Part shown: positions 31,883 through 40,538 of the stretch, piece by piece
How the letters are laid out: each line of letters starts with the position of its first letter
Numbering within the stretch: the first letter of the stretch is position 1
Assembly (NCBI RefSeq): GCF_900107155.1
Contig: NZ_FNOX01000002.1
Span: 434,001-498,000, forward strand
DNA length: 64,000 nucleotides
Origin: Pseudomonas salomonii
GTDB taxonomy: Bacteria; Pseudomonadota; Gammaproteobacteria; Pseudomonadales; Pseudomonadaceae
Reading direction: 5' to 3'
Notes under the pieces: generated by a model
Databases searched by the model: none
What the model saw: the letters and a program-made list of their open reading frames with translations, nothing else
Told to the model about the DNA's origin: nothing
Made by a program: the position numbers and the translations under genes

Positions 31883-31922
31883 ACTGTGCGTCACCGTTTT
31901 CCCTTGAAACAGGAGAACCACC

Positions 31923-32504
31923 ATGGCCCACGCCAACCATTCCCAAGAAGCGACCACCTACTTCAACCTGCACACCGTCGGTATCGGCTACCTCAACCGT
32001 GTTCGTGAAGTACAAGTCCGCCGCGGCCAGCCATTCATGGCCTGCGATATCGCAGCCCTGCACGGTGCCACCGATGCGGTCGAGTACACCCGCTTCGACT
32101 GCAAAGTCGCTGGGGGTGAAGCTGAACGCTTGATTCGTCTCTACATGGACGCCGTCAAAGCCGAGAAAAAGGTCTTGCTGTCGTTCCGTATCGGCGATCT
32201 GTGGATCGATCCGTTTCTCTACGAGAAAGGCGATAAACAAGGTCAACCGGGCGCCAGCCTGAAAGGCCGTTTGCTGTTCATCGACTGGATCAAGGTCAAC
32301 GGCACGTTCGAGTACAAAGCGCCCGCCAGGCAGGAAGCAACAGCACCTGCTGAGCAAGCGCCGATCAATGAACCCTCTACAACGTCGGCTGATGCCGAAG
32401 CCGAGGAGACCGAACATCCAACAGAGGCTCGGGTCGAACCTGAATCTCAACCCACTCCCCGCACGGCTCGCCGTGACGCCTCCCGTACCGTTCAGTCCGC
32501 CTGA
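31923..32504 (+). CDS. DUF3577 / STY4534-family ICE protein
   Basis: A 193-residue protein of the DUF3577 family, also annotated as STY4534 ICE replication protein. The conserved N-terminal domain (about 1-140) reads YFNLHTVGIGYLNRVREVQV, FMACDIAALHGATDAVEYTR and KVLLSFRIGDLWIDPFLYEK. The rest is a Pro/Glu/Ala-rich tail with TPRTARRDASRT. No enzymatic motif. AGGAG lies about 9 bases before ATG 31923. The long 5' leader holds a structured RNA and a strong hairpin, so post-transcriptional control is likely. A terminator-like hairpin follows at 32527. Confidence 0.82.
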   Translation: MAHANHSQEATTYFNLHTVGIGYLNRVREVQVRRGQPFMACDIAALHGATDAVEYTRFDCKVAGGEAERLIRLYMDAVKAEKKVLLSFRIGDLWIDPFLYEKGDKQGQPGASLKGRLLFIDWIKVNGTFEYKAPARQEATAPAEQAPINEPSTTSADAEAEETEHPTEARVEPESQPTPRTARRDASRTVQSA

Positions 32505-32526
32505 ACAGTCCACGATGTTCCTCATC

Positions 32527-32550
32527 AAGGCGCTCCCTCGAGCGCCTTTT
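32527..32550 (+). terminator. Terminator after the DUF3577 gene
   Basis: AAGGCGCT-CCCTCG-AGCGCCTT followed by TTCTTC, 22 bases after the stop. An 8-bp stem with a T-rich tail; the tail is short, so partial read-through to the next gene (32576) is possible. Confidence 0.7.
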
Positions 32551-32575
32551 CTTCAATCAGCACAGGATAACCAAC

Positions 32576-32833
32576 ATGGAATCCTTCTGGCTTTGCGACG
32601 ACTGCCTGTTCGCGGCTGCTTACGAGGACTACAGCACGTTATCGCTCTACTACACGACGGATGAAATCGAGAAACGCATCGCCGGTATCCATCGTGGACT
32701 GGTTCGGTTAATGCCCATCAGTGCCGACTTCGATCCCGAAACCGGCTGGGGAATAAAAGCCTTTTCCCCATTGCCCTGCGACAGTTGTGGTTCATACCTA
32801 CACGGTCAACGCCACCGATTCACTCGGCTGTAA
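32576..32833 (+). CDS. Small CxxC ICE protein
   Basis: An 85-residue protein with two Cys pairs, CDDC (residues 7-10) and CDSC (about 68-71), which could bind one zinc ion. The remainder (YEDYSTLSLYYTTDEIEKRI) is unlike anything I can name. AGGAT sits before ATG 32576. It lies between the DUF3577 gene and radC in the same orientation, as small accessory genes do in this ICE class. Function unknown. Confidence 0.6.
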   Translation: MESFWLCDDCLFAAAYEDYSTLSLYYTTDEIEKRIAGIHRGLVRLMPISADFDPETGWGIKAFSPLPCDSCGSYLHGQRHRFTRL

Positions 32834-32870
32834 ACAGCGCGTCACCTGCTAACGCCCACAACTCTATATC

Positions 32871-32899
32871 CACCTCGGGGACACCACTCCCCTCGGGTG
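32871..32899 (+). promoter_or_regulatory. Leader hairpin of the CCC/GGGG family (before radC)
   Basis: CACC-TC-GGGG pairs with CCCC-TC-GGGTG, leaving a small TC/TC internal loop, 35 bases before the radC ATG. Same layout as the hairpins at 31853, 54989 and 55452. Confidence 0.55.
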
Positions 32900-32933
32900 T
32901 GTACCCCTGATTGTTGCCTTCGGAGGTACCACC

Positions 32934-33428
32934 ATGAGCACCCAACTCACACTGATCGATACTTCGGATTTCGAGGCTGATCGTATCGTCCAAGAAAACC
33001 AGGTGATCGACGAAGCACTGCATATTCTGGATCGTCGGCTGTTCGCCCGAGGTCCTAACCTGACATCGCCCGACACCGTGGCCGCATACCTAAAACTGCA
33101 TCTTGCGCAACAAGAGCATGAAGTCTTCGGTGTGATTTTTCTCGATGCCAAACACCGGGTGCTGGCGTTCGAAGTCCTCTTTCACGGCAGCATTGATGGC
33201 GCCAGCGTTTACCCCCGCCAAGTCGTTAAGCGTTCCCTAGCGCATAACGCTGCGGCCGCCATTTTTGTTCACAACCACCCCTCAGGGTGTACGGAACCCA
33301 GCCAGGCGGATCGCGTCTTGACCGCACGGCTGAAGGAGGCCTTGGCCTTGATCGAAGTGCGCTTACTGGATCACTTCATCGTGGGTGAAGGTCGTCCACT
33401 TTCTCTTGCCGAACATGGCTGGCTTTAA
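32934..33428 (+). CDS. radC: RadC-family JAB/MPN-domain protein
   Basis: A 164-residue RadC-like protein with the JAMM metal motif: Glu in [20 protein letters not shown] and [14 protein letters not shown] (about residues 113-126). Only the C-terminal MPN+ domain of RadC is present, without the N-terminal helix-hairpin-helix, the form common on mobile elements. A role in DNA repair is doubtful; a JAMM peptidase or nuclease-like role is possible. GGAGG precedes ATG 32934 after a leader hairpin. A UUCG hairpin follows its stop. Confidence 0.85.
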   Translation: MSTQLTLIDTSDFEADRIVQENQVIDEALHILDRRLFARGPNLTSPDTVAAYLKLHLAQQEHEVFGVIFLDAKHRVLAFEVLFHGSIDGASVYPRQVVKRSLAHNAAAAIFVHNHPSGCTEPSQADRVLTARLKEALALIEVRLLDHFIVGEGRPLSLAEHGWL

Positions 33429-33434
33429 TCCTCA

Positions 33435-33454
33435 AAGGCGTCTTCGGGCGCCTT
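33435..33454 (+). terminator. Hairpin after radC
   Basis: AAGGCGTC-TTCG-GGCGCCTT, an 8-bp stem (one G-U) with a UUCG loop, 7 bases after the radC stop. There is no long T-run (GTCCATT follows), so it may be an mRNA-stabilising or weak terminating hairpin. Confidence 0.55.
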
Positions 33455-33480
33455 GTCCATTATCATTCTGGAGAACCTTC

Positions 33481-34227
33481 ATGAACCCCACGCACCAAGC
33501 TGCAGCCGTGCTGACGGCCCCCAACCCATTTGCTCGCGGTTACGACAACCTTCATATCGAACGGCTGCTACTGATCACCTACGAAAACGACTGCCCTCCC
33601 TGCTTTCGACCCGTGCACGACTCACAAGCCCATCTGCCCGACAATGAGGTGCAACTGTTCGCCTGCCTGTTCAATGACGATTTCGCCTTGATCAGCGAAA
33701 GCCAATCCATTTCGGATGATTTGGATGAACGCTGCCAGTCCACTGGGCTAGTACGCCAAGTAATCTACGCTGTGATAGGCGAAATGCTCAACGAGCGGCA
33801 TCACCTCGGTGATCTGTACTCCCTGGAAGAGGCACAAGCCATGGTCCATCGCTTGAGCTTCGAAACGGGACACTACAGTCGAGCCTGGGAAATCAGCACC
33901 GCACATCTTCCCGAAGCAGCGATGCTTTATCTGAAAGAGTGGGTCAGTAACTTCGCTCTGCGGCAGACCGGCCTTTTGTTCGGGCTTTTTACGCTTCCAG
34001 ATTGCTGCGGTATCGGTTGCAAATTGATCGGCACGCCATGGACGGACGATAACTTGTTGAACAATGAGGGCAATCGTTATTCGAGCTTGAGACAAGAACA
34101 ACTCGACGCAGGCACACCGGAAGCCTTGGTCAACGTACTGCATCTGGCGGCATTGGCGGATGTGCGATTGTTGATCTTCGACCCCGACGCTGCCGTCTTG
34201 GATGGGCTCGCCATTTTCGATGAATAG
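33481..34227 (+). CDS. DUF5983-like ICE protein
   Basis: A 248-residue soluble protein. The N-terminus has YDNLHIERLLLITYENDCPP and the C-terminus VLHLAALADVRLLIFDPDAA. The end matches the conserved ending of ICE proteins I recall as DUF5983. No catalytic motif. TGGAGA lies before ATG 33481; an upstream in-frame start would run into radC. It stands alone between the radC hairpin and the PilL-like gene. Function unknown. Confidence 0.65.
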   Translation: MNPTHQAAAVLTAPNPFARGYDNLHIERLLLITYENDCPPCFRPVHDSQAHLPDNEVQLFACLFNDDFALISESQSISDDLDERCQSTGLVRQVIYAVIGEMLNERHHLGDLYSLEEAQAMVHRLSFETGHYSRAWEISTAHLPEAAMLYLKEWVSNFALRQTGLLFGLFTLPDCCGIGCKLIGTPWTDDNLLNNEGNRYSSLRQEQLDAGTPEALVNVLHLAALADVRLLIFDPDAAVLDGLAIFDE

Positions 34228-34289
34228 CAACGTGTTCAGCGTTAACACGACCCACCTCAAATCAACTTTCTCACTGAATCGTTCCTTCA

Positions 34290-34325
34290 CCTCATGTCAG
34301 GTTCTGCACTGAATCTGATATGAGG
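34290..34325 (+). promoter_or_regulatory. Ribosome-binding-site hairpin before the PilL-like gene
   Basis: CCTCAT-G-TCAG-G-TTC pairs with GAA-T-CTGA-T-ATGAGG around a 6-base loop: 15 consecutive pairs, two of them G-U. The 3' arm contains GAGG, the Shine-Dalgarno for ATG 34334, so the site is buried. Possible translational switch or RNA thermometer at the head of the conjugation operon. Confidence 0.6.
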
Positions 34326-34333
34326 TTTCTTCC

Positions 34334-34876
34334 ATGAAGCGTTTTTTCACGCCTGTCTGCCTGCTGGGTTTGTTGAGCGCCTGCACCGCGCAAATCCCCG
34401 ACCCTTTGCCGACCAATCCAGAGATAGACAGTAGCTCCAATCGGGCCGAGCACTCGAAGGGCATAGCCGAAGAAAGCCATCCGGCAGAGCTTCGTTATGG
34501 CCGCTACACGCTGGTTAGCACCGAGCCCACCACGGAACAACGCGATCTTCTTGCCCAAATCATTGAAGTGAGCATCCTGTCCAGCCTGAACCCTTCAGTG
34601 CAGGAGGCTATGCAGTACGTATTGCAGCGCTCGGGCTATGCGCTCTGCCCCGTTACCCCGTCGGTGAGGGTGCTGTTTACTCGGCCCCTGCCCGCGGCCC
34701 ATTACCGGCTCGGCCCGATCTCTTTGCGCCGCGCGCTCCAAGTGCTCGCTGGCCCCGCCTGGCTACTCACGACCGACGAAGTCAGCCGTTCAGTCTGCTT
34801 CGAACAGCAGAAAACGGAGGCCGGCGGCACGCTGATCACACCCGTCTCGCCCCATCTGTTGGAGGCACACCCATGA
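34334..34876 (+). CDS. PilL-like ICE lipoprotein (TIGR03748 family)
   Basis: A 180-residue protein with a lipoprotein signal peptide (LGLLSAC, Cys about residue 17). A secretin/STN-like domain follows (about 50-165: LRYGRYTLVSTEPTTEQRDL; AMQYVLQRSGYALCP; ISLRRALQVLAGPAWLLTTD). Members are annotated as the N-terminal domain of type IV pilus PilL in PFGI-1-like ICEs, but here no pilus genes follow, so it is probably an outer-membrane part of the T4SS. Its stop overlaps the next start (ATGA). The 5' leader hides its ribosome-binding site. Confidence 0.75.
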   Translation: MKRFFTPVCLLGLLSACTAQIPDPLPTNPEIDSSSNRAEHSKGIAEESHPAELRYGRYTLVSTEPTTEQRDLLAQIIEVSILSSLNPSVQEAMQYVLQRSGYALCPVTPSVRVLFTRPLPAAHYRLGPISLRRALQVLAGPAWLLTTDEVSRSVCFEQQKTEAGGTLITPVSPHLLEAHP

Positions 34877-35544
34877 GAGCCTCGACGTTTCAAACCCTCA
34901 TCATTGGGCTACTTTGCTTGGCGGTCGCCGGCCTGAGCGGTGGTTTGTATAACCAGTATCAACGCGTGGCCGAACTGCAGAGCACGAACACCCAACACCT
35001 ACAAACCCTGGACACCCTGCAACATGATTCAAGCGCACTCAAGGATGCCCAGGAGAAGCTGCAGTACGCGCTGAAAGACCTTAAGCAGACGGTCGATACT
35101 GGTGAGCAACAGGTCAATACCCTCGATCCGATGTTGGATCAGTGGGCGCAAGAGATACAGGAACTGCGCGATAGTCTCGCAGCCCGCGCCACCCAGGCAG
35201 ACCTGACAGCGCTGCGCGCACGCCTTGAACAGGTCGAGCAGCAGCTCCTGGAGCACAAGACCCAGCCATTACCCCCATCGCCGACGCCTTCTGCGACCAA
35301 ACCGAAAAAGACCACTCGCCCCGAACCCACCCCGCTCTCGCCACCGTTTTCAGTATTGAGTGTCGAGTCCCGCGGTGGTGAGCGCTTTCTGGCGGTCGCG
35401 CCTCATGACAGTCGCTCGCTCACGGATGTCCGGCTGCTACATAGCGGTGAGCAGCAAGGGGCTTGGCGCCTGAAAAGACTGGAGCCGAACTCAGCCATCT
35501 TCGCGGTGGCCGCTCAGCCAGATCAGACCGTGCACCTCCCTTGA
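34873..35544 (+). CDS. ICE membrane-anchored coiled-coil protein
   Basis: A 223-residue protein with an N-terminal membrane anchor (TLIIGLLCLAVAGLSGGL, residues 9-26). A long coiled coil follows (about 30-135: heptads of Leu/Gln such as LQSTNTQHLQTLDTLQ and LRARLEQVEQQLLEH), then a Pro/Thr linker and a C-terminal domain (FSVLSVESRGGERFLAVAPH). The layout is that of a periplasmic inner-membrane-anchored T4SS part. It overlaps the PilL-like gene by 4 bases. No named domain recognised. Confidence 0.7.
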   Translation: MRASTFQTLIIGLLCLAVAGLSGGLYNQYQRVAELQSTNTQHLQTLDTLQHDSSALKDAQEKLQYALKDLKQTVDTGEQQVNTLDPMLDQWAQEIQELRDSLAARATQADLTALRARLEQVEQQLLEHKTQPLPPSPTPSATKPKKTTRPEPTPLSPPFSVLSVESRGGERFLAVAPHDSRSLTDVRLLHSGEQQGAWRLKRLEPNSAIFAVAAQPDQTVHLP

Positions 35545-35553
35545 GTAGTGATC

Positions 35554-36273
35554 ATGAACAAAGCGCTACTGCCCACCGTTGTCTGTCTCGTTTCGCTACT
35601 GAGCACAGGAGCAGCGATGGGCAATCCCATGACGACACCGTCACGAATACAGGACACGCAGTCCGCTCCCCTAGGGCGCTCTCACTCTGAACAGGCGGCA
35701 AGCTGGGGTCTGACGGAGCAGGAGTGGACGCGTTTCGAACAGATCCAAGCCAGCCCGCGCGGTTTCTGGAGCCCGAACCTCGATCCGTTGACCGCACTCG
35801 GGGTCGAAGCCCAGACCGACCAAGAGCGCCAGCGCTATGCCGAATTACAGGTAGCGCTGGAAGCCAAACGCGCCGAGCGCGAGTTGGCTTACCAAAACGC
35901 TTACACCGCGGCATGGACCAAGCTATTTCCCGGGCTGCTGCCGATCCAGGGCATGGCGTCCCCACCCCCTGCCAGCTCATCAGTCATGCCGCGCCAGGCC
36001 CTGTTTGTGGAGGACCACTGCCAGGCGTGCACCGACGAAGCGCAGCGTCTGCAAAGCAGCGACACGGCGTTCGATATCTACCTGGTGGGCAGCCAAGGCC
36101 AGGATGAACGCGTCCGTAGCTGGGCTCGGCAAGCGGACATCGATCCGGCCAAGGTTCAACACCGGCAGATCACCCTGAACCATGACCGTGGTCGCTGGTT
36201 CAGCCTGGGTGCTCCGGGGCCATTGCCTGCCACATTTCAACAGGTGAACGGACAATGGCAACGCCTCGACTGA
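35554..36273 (+). CDS. TIGR03759-family ICE protein (PFL_4693-like)
   Basis: A 239-residue exported protein. The signal peptide is at residues 1-25 (KALLPTVVCLVSLLSTGAAM). The body has a conserved pattern SWGLTEQEWTRFEQIQASPR then GFWSPNLDPLTALGVEA and ends in a thioredoxin-like segment (QALFVEDHCQACTDEA with a CxxC pair, FDIYLVGSQGQDERVRSWAR). This fits the PFL_4693/TIGR03759 group. ATG 35554 gives a better signal peptide than GTG 35548. It overlaps the transglycosylase gene by 19 bases. Confidence 0.75.
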   Translation: MNKALLPTVVCLVSLLSTGAAMGNPMTTPSRIQDTQSAPLGRSHSEQAASWGLTEQEWTRFEQIQASPRGFWSPNLDPLTALGVEAQTDQERQRYAELQVALEAKRAERELAYQNAYTAAWTKLFPGLLPIQGMASPPPASSSVMPRQALFVEDHCQACTDEAQRLQSSDTAFDIYLVGSQGQDERVRSWARQADIDPAKVQHRQITLNHDRGRWFSLGAPGPLPATFQQVNGQWQRLD

Positions 36274-36803
36274 GTGGTCTTGCGCTCCTGCTGACGATGC
36301 TCGCCGCCCAGGCGGACGAACTTCCGCCTCCGGCCTATCAACTGGCGGCGCATAACGCCGGCATCCCTTCGACGGTGCTGTTCGCGATTGCCCAGCAGGA
36401 GAGTGGACTCCGCGTCCGTGATCGACTGCTGCCCTGGCCGTGGACCTTGAACATCGCCGGTAATCCTTACCGCTTCGCCACTCGCCAGGCCGCCTGTCAC
36501 GCCTTGCTTCAGGCGCTCGCCCTGCATGACGCCAAGCGGGTCGATGTCGGTCTTGGACAAACCAACCTGGGTTACCACGGGCAACGTTTTTCCGTTCCCT
36601 GCGAAGCCCTCGATCCCTACCGAAATCTCGCCGTAACCGCCGCACTGTTGCAGGAGCATCACGCCGCCACCGGTGATTGGGTCTTGGCTGCAGGGCGCTA
36701 TCACCGTCCGGCAGGAGGCGCGCCGGCAGCACGCTACCGTGCTGGCTTTTCCCAGAGACTCGAACAACTGCTGATTTCCTTTGAACAGGGCACACCACCA
36801 TGA
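36255..36803 (+). CDS. T4SS lytic transglycosylase
   Basis: A 182-residue SLT-type peptidoglycan hydrolase. The signal peptide is residues 1-20. The catalytic Glu is in LFAIAQQESGLRV (about residue 48). GLGQTNLGYHG at about 100 and NLAVTAALLQEHH / WVLAAGRYHRPAG complete the goose-lysozyme-like fold. It opens the cell wall for the T4SS channel and is a standard neighbour of traD in this ICE class. It overlaps its upstream and downstream genes, so it is co-translated. Confidence 0.85.
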   Translation: MATPRLSGLALLLTMLAAQADELPPPAYQLAAHNAGIPSTVLFAIAQQESGLRVRDRLLPWPWTLNIAGNPYRFATRQAACHALLQALALHDAKRVDVGLGQTNLGYHGQRFSVPCEALDPYRNLAVTAALLQEHHAATGDWVLAAGRYHRPAGGAPAARYRAGFSQRLEQLLISFEQGTPP

Positions 36804-37315
36804 AGCGAATCACCATTGCCTGTTATTTCATCCTGCTCTTGGCACCTTTCGCCCAGCCGGAACTGACCGTAGCCGGAGATCAGCCTAGCGACTTCACACA
36901 CCCCGATTTTCCAGCCATGGGCGTGCCGATAAATAACAGAGTTCAGGCTGATCGGCCCGTGCATGCGGACCTGTCCACGTTTGCCGATGAAACCTGGATA
37001 CTGCCCGTCCGTAGCTCCCACTTGAGCCCCGGCCAGATCACGTCACGGGCTCTGAGCATGCCGGGCTTACAGCCATTTTTCCTGGTTGGTGACGATCCCC
37101 AGTCGCTGACTTGGCTGCGTCAACGCGCTCCTGAACTGCAGGAAATGGGCGCGGCAGGCCTCGCCGTCGAAGTGGTCGATAATGAAGCCCTGGCCCGGAT
37201 TCGAGCAGTTGCTCCGGGCATCACCATCCTGCCGGTCAACGGTAACGACATCGCCACCCGCCTGCAGATTGAGCACTACCCCGTCTTGATCACTGCCACC
37301 TCACTGGTACAGTGA
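36800..37315 (+). CDS. TIGR03765-family ICE protein (PFL_4695-like)
   Basis: A 171-residue protein with a signal peptide (ACYFILLLAPFAQPELTVAG). The conserved C-terminal pattern WILPVRSSHLSPGQITSRAL, FFLVGDDPQSLTWLRQRAPE and LQIEHYPVLITATSLVQ identifies the PFL_4695/TIGR03765 family of unknown function, always located immediately before traD. It overlaps the transglycosylase stop (ATGA) and ends 9 bases before traD. Probably periplasmic. Confidence 0.8.
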   Translation: MKRITIACYFILLLAPFAQPELTVAGDQPSDFTHPDFPAMGVPINNRVQADRPVHADLSTFADETWILPVRSSHLSPGQITSRALSMPGLQPFFLVGDDPQSLTWLRQRAPELQEMGAAGLAVEVVDNEALARIRAVAPGITILPVNGNDIATRLQIEHYPVLITATSLVQ

Positions 37316-37324
37316 GTCCAGGTC

Positions 37325-39430
37325 ATGGCCGAGCATGCGATGGAGTCCAAGCTCCGGCCAGCGGTGGAGCTGTACACCGTAGCGATCTGCATCGCTGCCG
37401 CGGTGTTGTGCGTATACTCGCCCTGGGCTGTGGCCCTGTCACCCGAGATCGGTCGGGTTGCAGCGCTGGCCTATGCCCTGTTCGGCCTGATCCGGCTGCG
37501 CCAAGCCAGGGAGGTGTTGCGCTATCGACGCAATATCCGCCGGCTGTCCCGCTACGAACTGACCAGTCGGCAGATTCCGGTTAGCCGTAAGTGGTTGTTC
37601 ATGGGTCGTGGCTTTCGCTGGAGCCGTCTACACACCCAGCGCTTGGTCGAGGCCCAGGATCCGGCGGTCGCCCACTATGTCGACCAACCGACCAGCTACC
37701 GTCTGGCCCGTGGACTCGAACGGCGCCTGGAGCATGCACCGTTTCCACTCTCGATACTGGCCCGTGTCACGGCCTGGGACAGTGCCTTCAATCCGTTGCG
37801 TCCTTTGCCCCCGGTAGGTGGCTCGCCACTATTGCATGGGGTCGAGCCCGATGAAACGGAAGTCAGTCTGCCGCTGGGCGAACGAGTCGGACACACCCTG
37901 GTGCTCGGCACTACCCGTGTAGGCAAGACGCGACTCGCCGAGGTGTACATCACCCAGGACATTCATCGCATCGAACATGAGGTGGTCATCGTCTTCGATC
38001 CGAAAGGCGATGCTGAATTGCTCAAACGAATGTATGTCGAAGCCAAACGGGCCGGTCGGGATAAAGAGTTTTATGTTTTCCATCTAGGCTGGCCGGAGAT
38101 CTCTGCTCGATACAATGCGGTGGGACGCTTCGGGCGTATCTCGGAAGTGGCGTCACGCATCGCCGGGCAGCTCAGCGGCGAAGGTAACTCCGCGGCCTTT
38201 CGCGAGTTTGCCTGGCGTTTCGTCAACATCATCGCCCGCGCATTGATCGAGTTGGGTCGACGCCCGGACTACCTGCAGATCCAACGGCATGTGGTCAACA
38301 TCGACGCACTGTTCATCGAATACGCCCAGCAGTTTTTCGCCAAAACTGACCCGAAGGCGTGGGAAGTGATCGTCCAGCTTGAAGGCAAACTCACCGAGAA
38401 AAACATTCCCCGACATATGATCGGGCGCGAAAAGCGTGTCGTGGCCATCGAGCAGTACCTGGCGGTGAAACGGGTATTCGATCCAGTGTTGGATGGACTG
38501 CGTTCGGCGGTACGCTATGACCGTACTTACTTCGACAAAATCGTGGCCTCGCTACTGCCGCTGCTGGAGAAACTCACCACAGGCAAGACAGCCCAACTGT
38601 TGGCCCCCGACTACACCGATCTGGACGACCCACGGCCGATCTTCGACTGGATGCAGATCATCCGAAAACGCGGGATCGTCTACGTCGGCCTGGATGCGCT
38701 GACCGACGCCGAGGTGGCCGCCGCTGTGGGCAACTCCATGTTTGCCGATTTGGTCTCGGTCGCTGGCCACATATACAAACATGGCATTGACCATGGTCTG
38801 CCCCAATCGGGTAACAATAGTGACAAGTTGCCGATCAACCTGCACGCCGATGAGTTCAATGAGTTGATGGGCGATGAGTTCATCCCGCTGATCAACAAGG
38901 GCGGTGGCGCCGGCATCCAGGTGACGGCCTACACCCAAACCCTGAGCGATATCGAAGCGCGAATCGGCAACCGAGCCAAGGCCGGCCAGGTTATTGGTAA
39001 CTTCAACACCCTGCAGATACTGCGGGTGCGCGAAACCGCCACTGCGGAACTGCTCACCCAACAGTTGCCCAAGGTTAACGTGCTGACCAAGACCCTGGTG
39101 TCGGGTGCCACCGACACCTCCGATCCTGAGGCCAACACGGACTTCACATCCTCCTCGCAAGACCGCGTCAGTAGCACCAGCGTGCCCTTGATCGAGCCGG
39201 CTCATATCGTCAGTTTACCCAAGGGGCAAATGTTCTCCTTCCAGACCGGTGGGCAGCTCTGGAAAGTCCGCATGCCGTTGCCAAAACCCTCCAACGACGA
39301 TGCCATGCCCAAGGACCTGCAGGAGCTCACCCAGCGAATGCGGGCGACCTATAACGCGCAGGCGGGGCAATGGTGGAGCGCAAGCGGTGGCGGCCCAACT
39401 ACCAACTTCGATCTGGATCAGGCCGGGTAG
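37325..39430 (+). CDS. traD: Conjugative coupling factor TraD (SXT/TOL type)
   Basis: A 701-residue T4SS coupling ATPase. N-terminal membrane segments (about 15-60) are followed by the Walker A LGTTRVGKTRLAEV at about residues 193-206, VIVFDPKGDAELLKRM near 220-235, RGIVYVGLDALTDAEV and NLHADEFNELMGDEFI near 500-515. The C-terminal tail is Gly/Ser rich. This is the SXT/TOL-subfamily TraD, which carries the relaxase-DNA complex to the channel. The length is normal and no lesion is visible. It opens the traD block and is followed after 90 bases by the TIGR03747-type gene. Confidence 0.93.
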   Translation: MAEHAMESKLRPAVELYTVAICIAAAVLCVYSPWAVALSPEIGRVAALAYALFGLIRLRQAREVLRYRRNIRRLSRYELTSRQIPVSRKWLFMGRGFRWSRLHTQRLVEAQDPAVAHYVDQPTSYRLARGLERRLEHAPFPLSILARVTAWDSAFNPLRPLPPVGGSPLLHGVEPDETEVSLPLGERVGHTLVLGTTRVGKTRLAEVYITQDIHRIEHEVVIVFDPKGDAELLKRMYVEAKRAGRDKEFYVFHLGWPEISARYNAVGRFGRISEVASRIAGQLSGEGNSAAFREFAWRFVNIIARALIELGRRPDYLQIQRHVVNIDALFIEYAQQFFAKTDPKAWEVIVQLEGKLTEKNIPRHMIGREKRVVAIEQYLAVKRVFDPVLDGLRSAVRYDRTYFDKIVASLLPLLEKLTTGKTAQLLAPDYTDLDDPRPIFDWMQIIRKRGIVYVGLDALTDAEVAAAVGNSMFADLVSVAGHIYKHGIDHGLPQSGNNSDKLPINLHADEFNELMGDEFIPLINKGGGAGIQVTAYTQTLSDIEARIGNRAKAGQVIGNFNTLQILRVRETATAELLTQQLPKVNVLTKTLVSGATDTSDPEANTDFTSSSQDRVSSTSVPLIEPAHIVSLPKGQMFSFQTGGQLWKVRMPLPKPSNDDAMPKDLQELTQRMRATYNAQAGQWWSASGGGPTTNFDLDQAG

Positions 39431-39520
39431 CCCGCCCCTGCTGCAGGTTTTTGACTCAGCAGAAAACTATCCAGAAGGATCGTGATGGCATCGACTCTGC
39501 AACGCACAATGGAGTGAACG

Positions 39521-40252
39521 ATGGCGACTTCCACCCAGAACACGCCGCCACAACCAATCCAGCGCCCAGGATTAATCGTCTCGGTGATTGGCTTGGTTTT
39601 ACGCATTATTGGTGTACTGATCGCCTCGTTGCTGTTCTCGATCCTGATCGAGTTTGCAGGTTTATTGCTCTTTTGGGGCGATCAGGGCTGGCGGCACAGC
39701 CAGGCCATGCTGACCAATGAACTGGGCTGGCTTAGTCAACACTTCAAATCTTCACTCATCCTCCAGCAGCCTGGGCGAACGATCATCCAGATACTGGAAT
39801 TTCTCAATCAGTGGTTGTTGGTCAAGACCGGCTTTGCAGATTTTGCCCAGCAGGCGCGGGGGCCTAACCATGGCAATGGCTTCTGGGAGTGGATCAATCA
39901 GTTCTACGTAACCATTGAGGATTTCATGCTGACGGCTGTGTATGTCACCTTTACCTTCGTGGTGCGCCTTACCATTCTGGTCCTGGCCATCCCCCTGTTT
40001 CTGCTGGCCATGTTCACTGGTTTTGTCGATGGACTGATGCGCCGGGACCTACGTAAATTTGGCGCAGGGCGAGAAAGTAGCTTTGTCTACCATCGAGCTA
40101 AGCGAGCCGTGATACCACTGCTGATCGTGCCCTGGGTTATCTACTTGTCCCTACCCTTTTCGCTCAATCCCATGGCTGTGTTTTTCCCTTGTGCTGTGAT
40201 GCTCGGCATCATTACGGCAATCACGGCAACGACATTCAAGAAGTATCTCTGA
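39521..40252 (+). CDS. TIGR03747-family ICE membrane protein
   Basis: A 243-residue inner-membrane protein with four strong hydrophobic segments (about 20-45, 135-165, 170-190 and 205-235). GFVDGLMRRDLRKFGAGRES and SFVYHRAKRAVIPLLIVPW are family signatures. It always follows traD in this ICE class and probably supports coupling or channel assembly. No known catalytic motif. The intergenic region after it (40253-40496) holds no gene; an AGGATA-GT-TATCCT palindrome near 40295 is the only symmetric feature. Confidence 0.83.
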   Translation: MATSTQNTPPQPIQRPGLIVSVIGLVLRIIGVLIASLLFSILIEFAGLLLFWGDQGWRHSQAMLTNELGWLSQHFKSSLILQQPGRTIIQILEFLNQWLLVKTGFADFAQQARGPNHGNGFWEWINQFYVTIEDFMLTAVYVTFTFVVRLTILVLAIPLFLLAMFTGFVDGLMRRDLRKFGAGRESSFVYHRAKRAVIPLLIVPWVIYLSLPFSLNPMAVFFPCAVMLGIITAITATTFKKYL

Positions 40253-40496
40253 TTCGGAAAAACCAGTTATTCTTTACATGTCCCGATGCCAGGATAGTTA
40301 TCCTGCGACCCAAAACTGACACACCATACGAATGCAAATAAAACTGCTAGAGGTCGTCTTCGACTCCCATTATGGGTTAGAGCATCAGATGAAATGTAGG
40401 CTTCCAAGATTTTGGCGAAATTCAAGGATCTAACCAGCAATTAAACTGGTGCAGGACCGGGTCAAGACTTGCACTCTGGTTTTATCATTCGCACCG
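40253..40496. other. Intergenic region, no gene
   Basis: About 245 bases between the convergent TIGR03747-type gene and the mvaT-like gene. Apart from a short palindrome (AGGATAGTTATCCT, near 40295) and the mvaT-like terminator at its right end I see nothing in it. Confidence 0.5.
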
Positions 40497-40522
40497 ATAA
40501 AAAAGGGCCCTTACAGGCCCTT
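40497..40522 (-). terminator. Terminator of the mvaT-like gene
   Basis: On the minus strand AAGGGCC-TGTAAG-GGCCCTT is followed by a run of T (the plus-strand A-run at 40498-40504), 17 bases after the mvaT-like stop. A classical intrinsic terminator. Confidence 0.85.
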
Positions 40523-40538
40523 GGTCATCAAACTGATC

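Noticed and set aside
26795-31922. Genes for 4-hydroxymuconic semialdehyde dehydrogenase or maleylacetate reductase
   Set aside because: Looked for because they normally accompany hydroquinone dioxygenase; only the RND pump, its adaptor and noncoding DNA are present.
35980-36816. A 278-codon minus-strand frame opposite the TIGR03759-type and transglycosylase genes
   Set aside because: It covers two overlapping conserved genes with signal peptide and catalytic motif; the antisense product is Arg/Pro rich with no domain.
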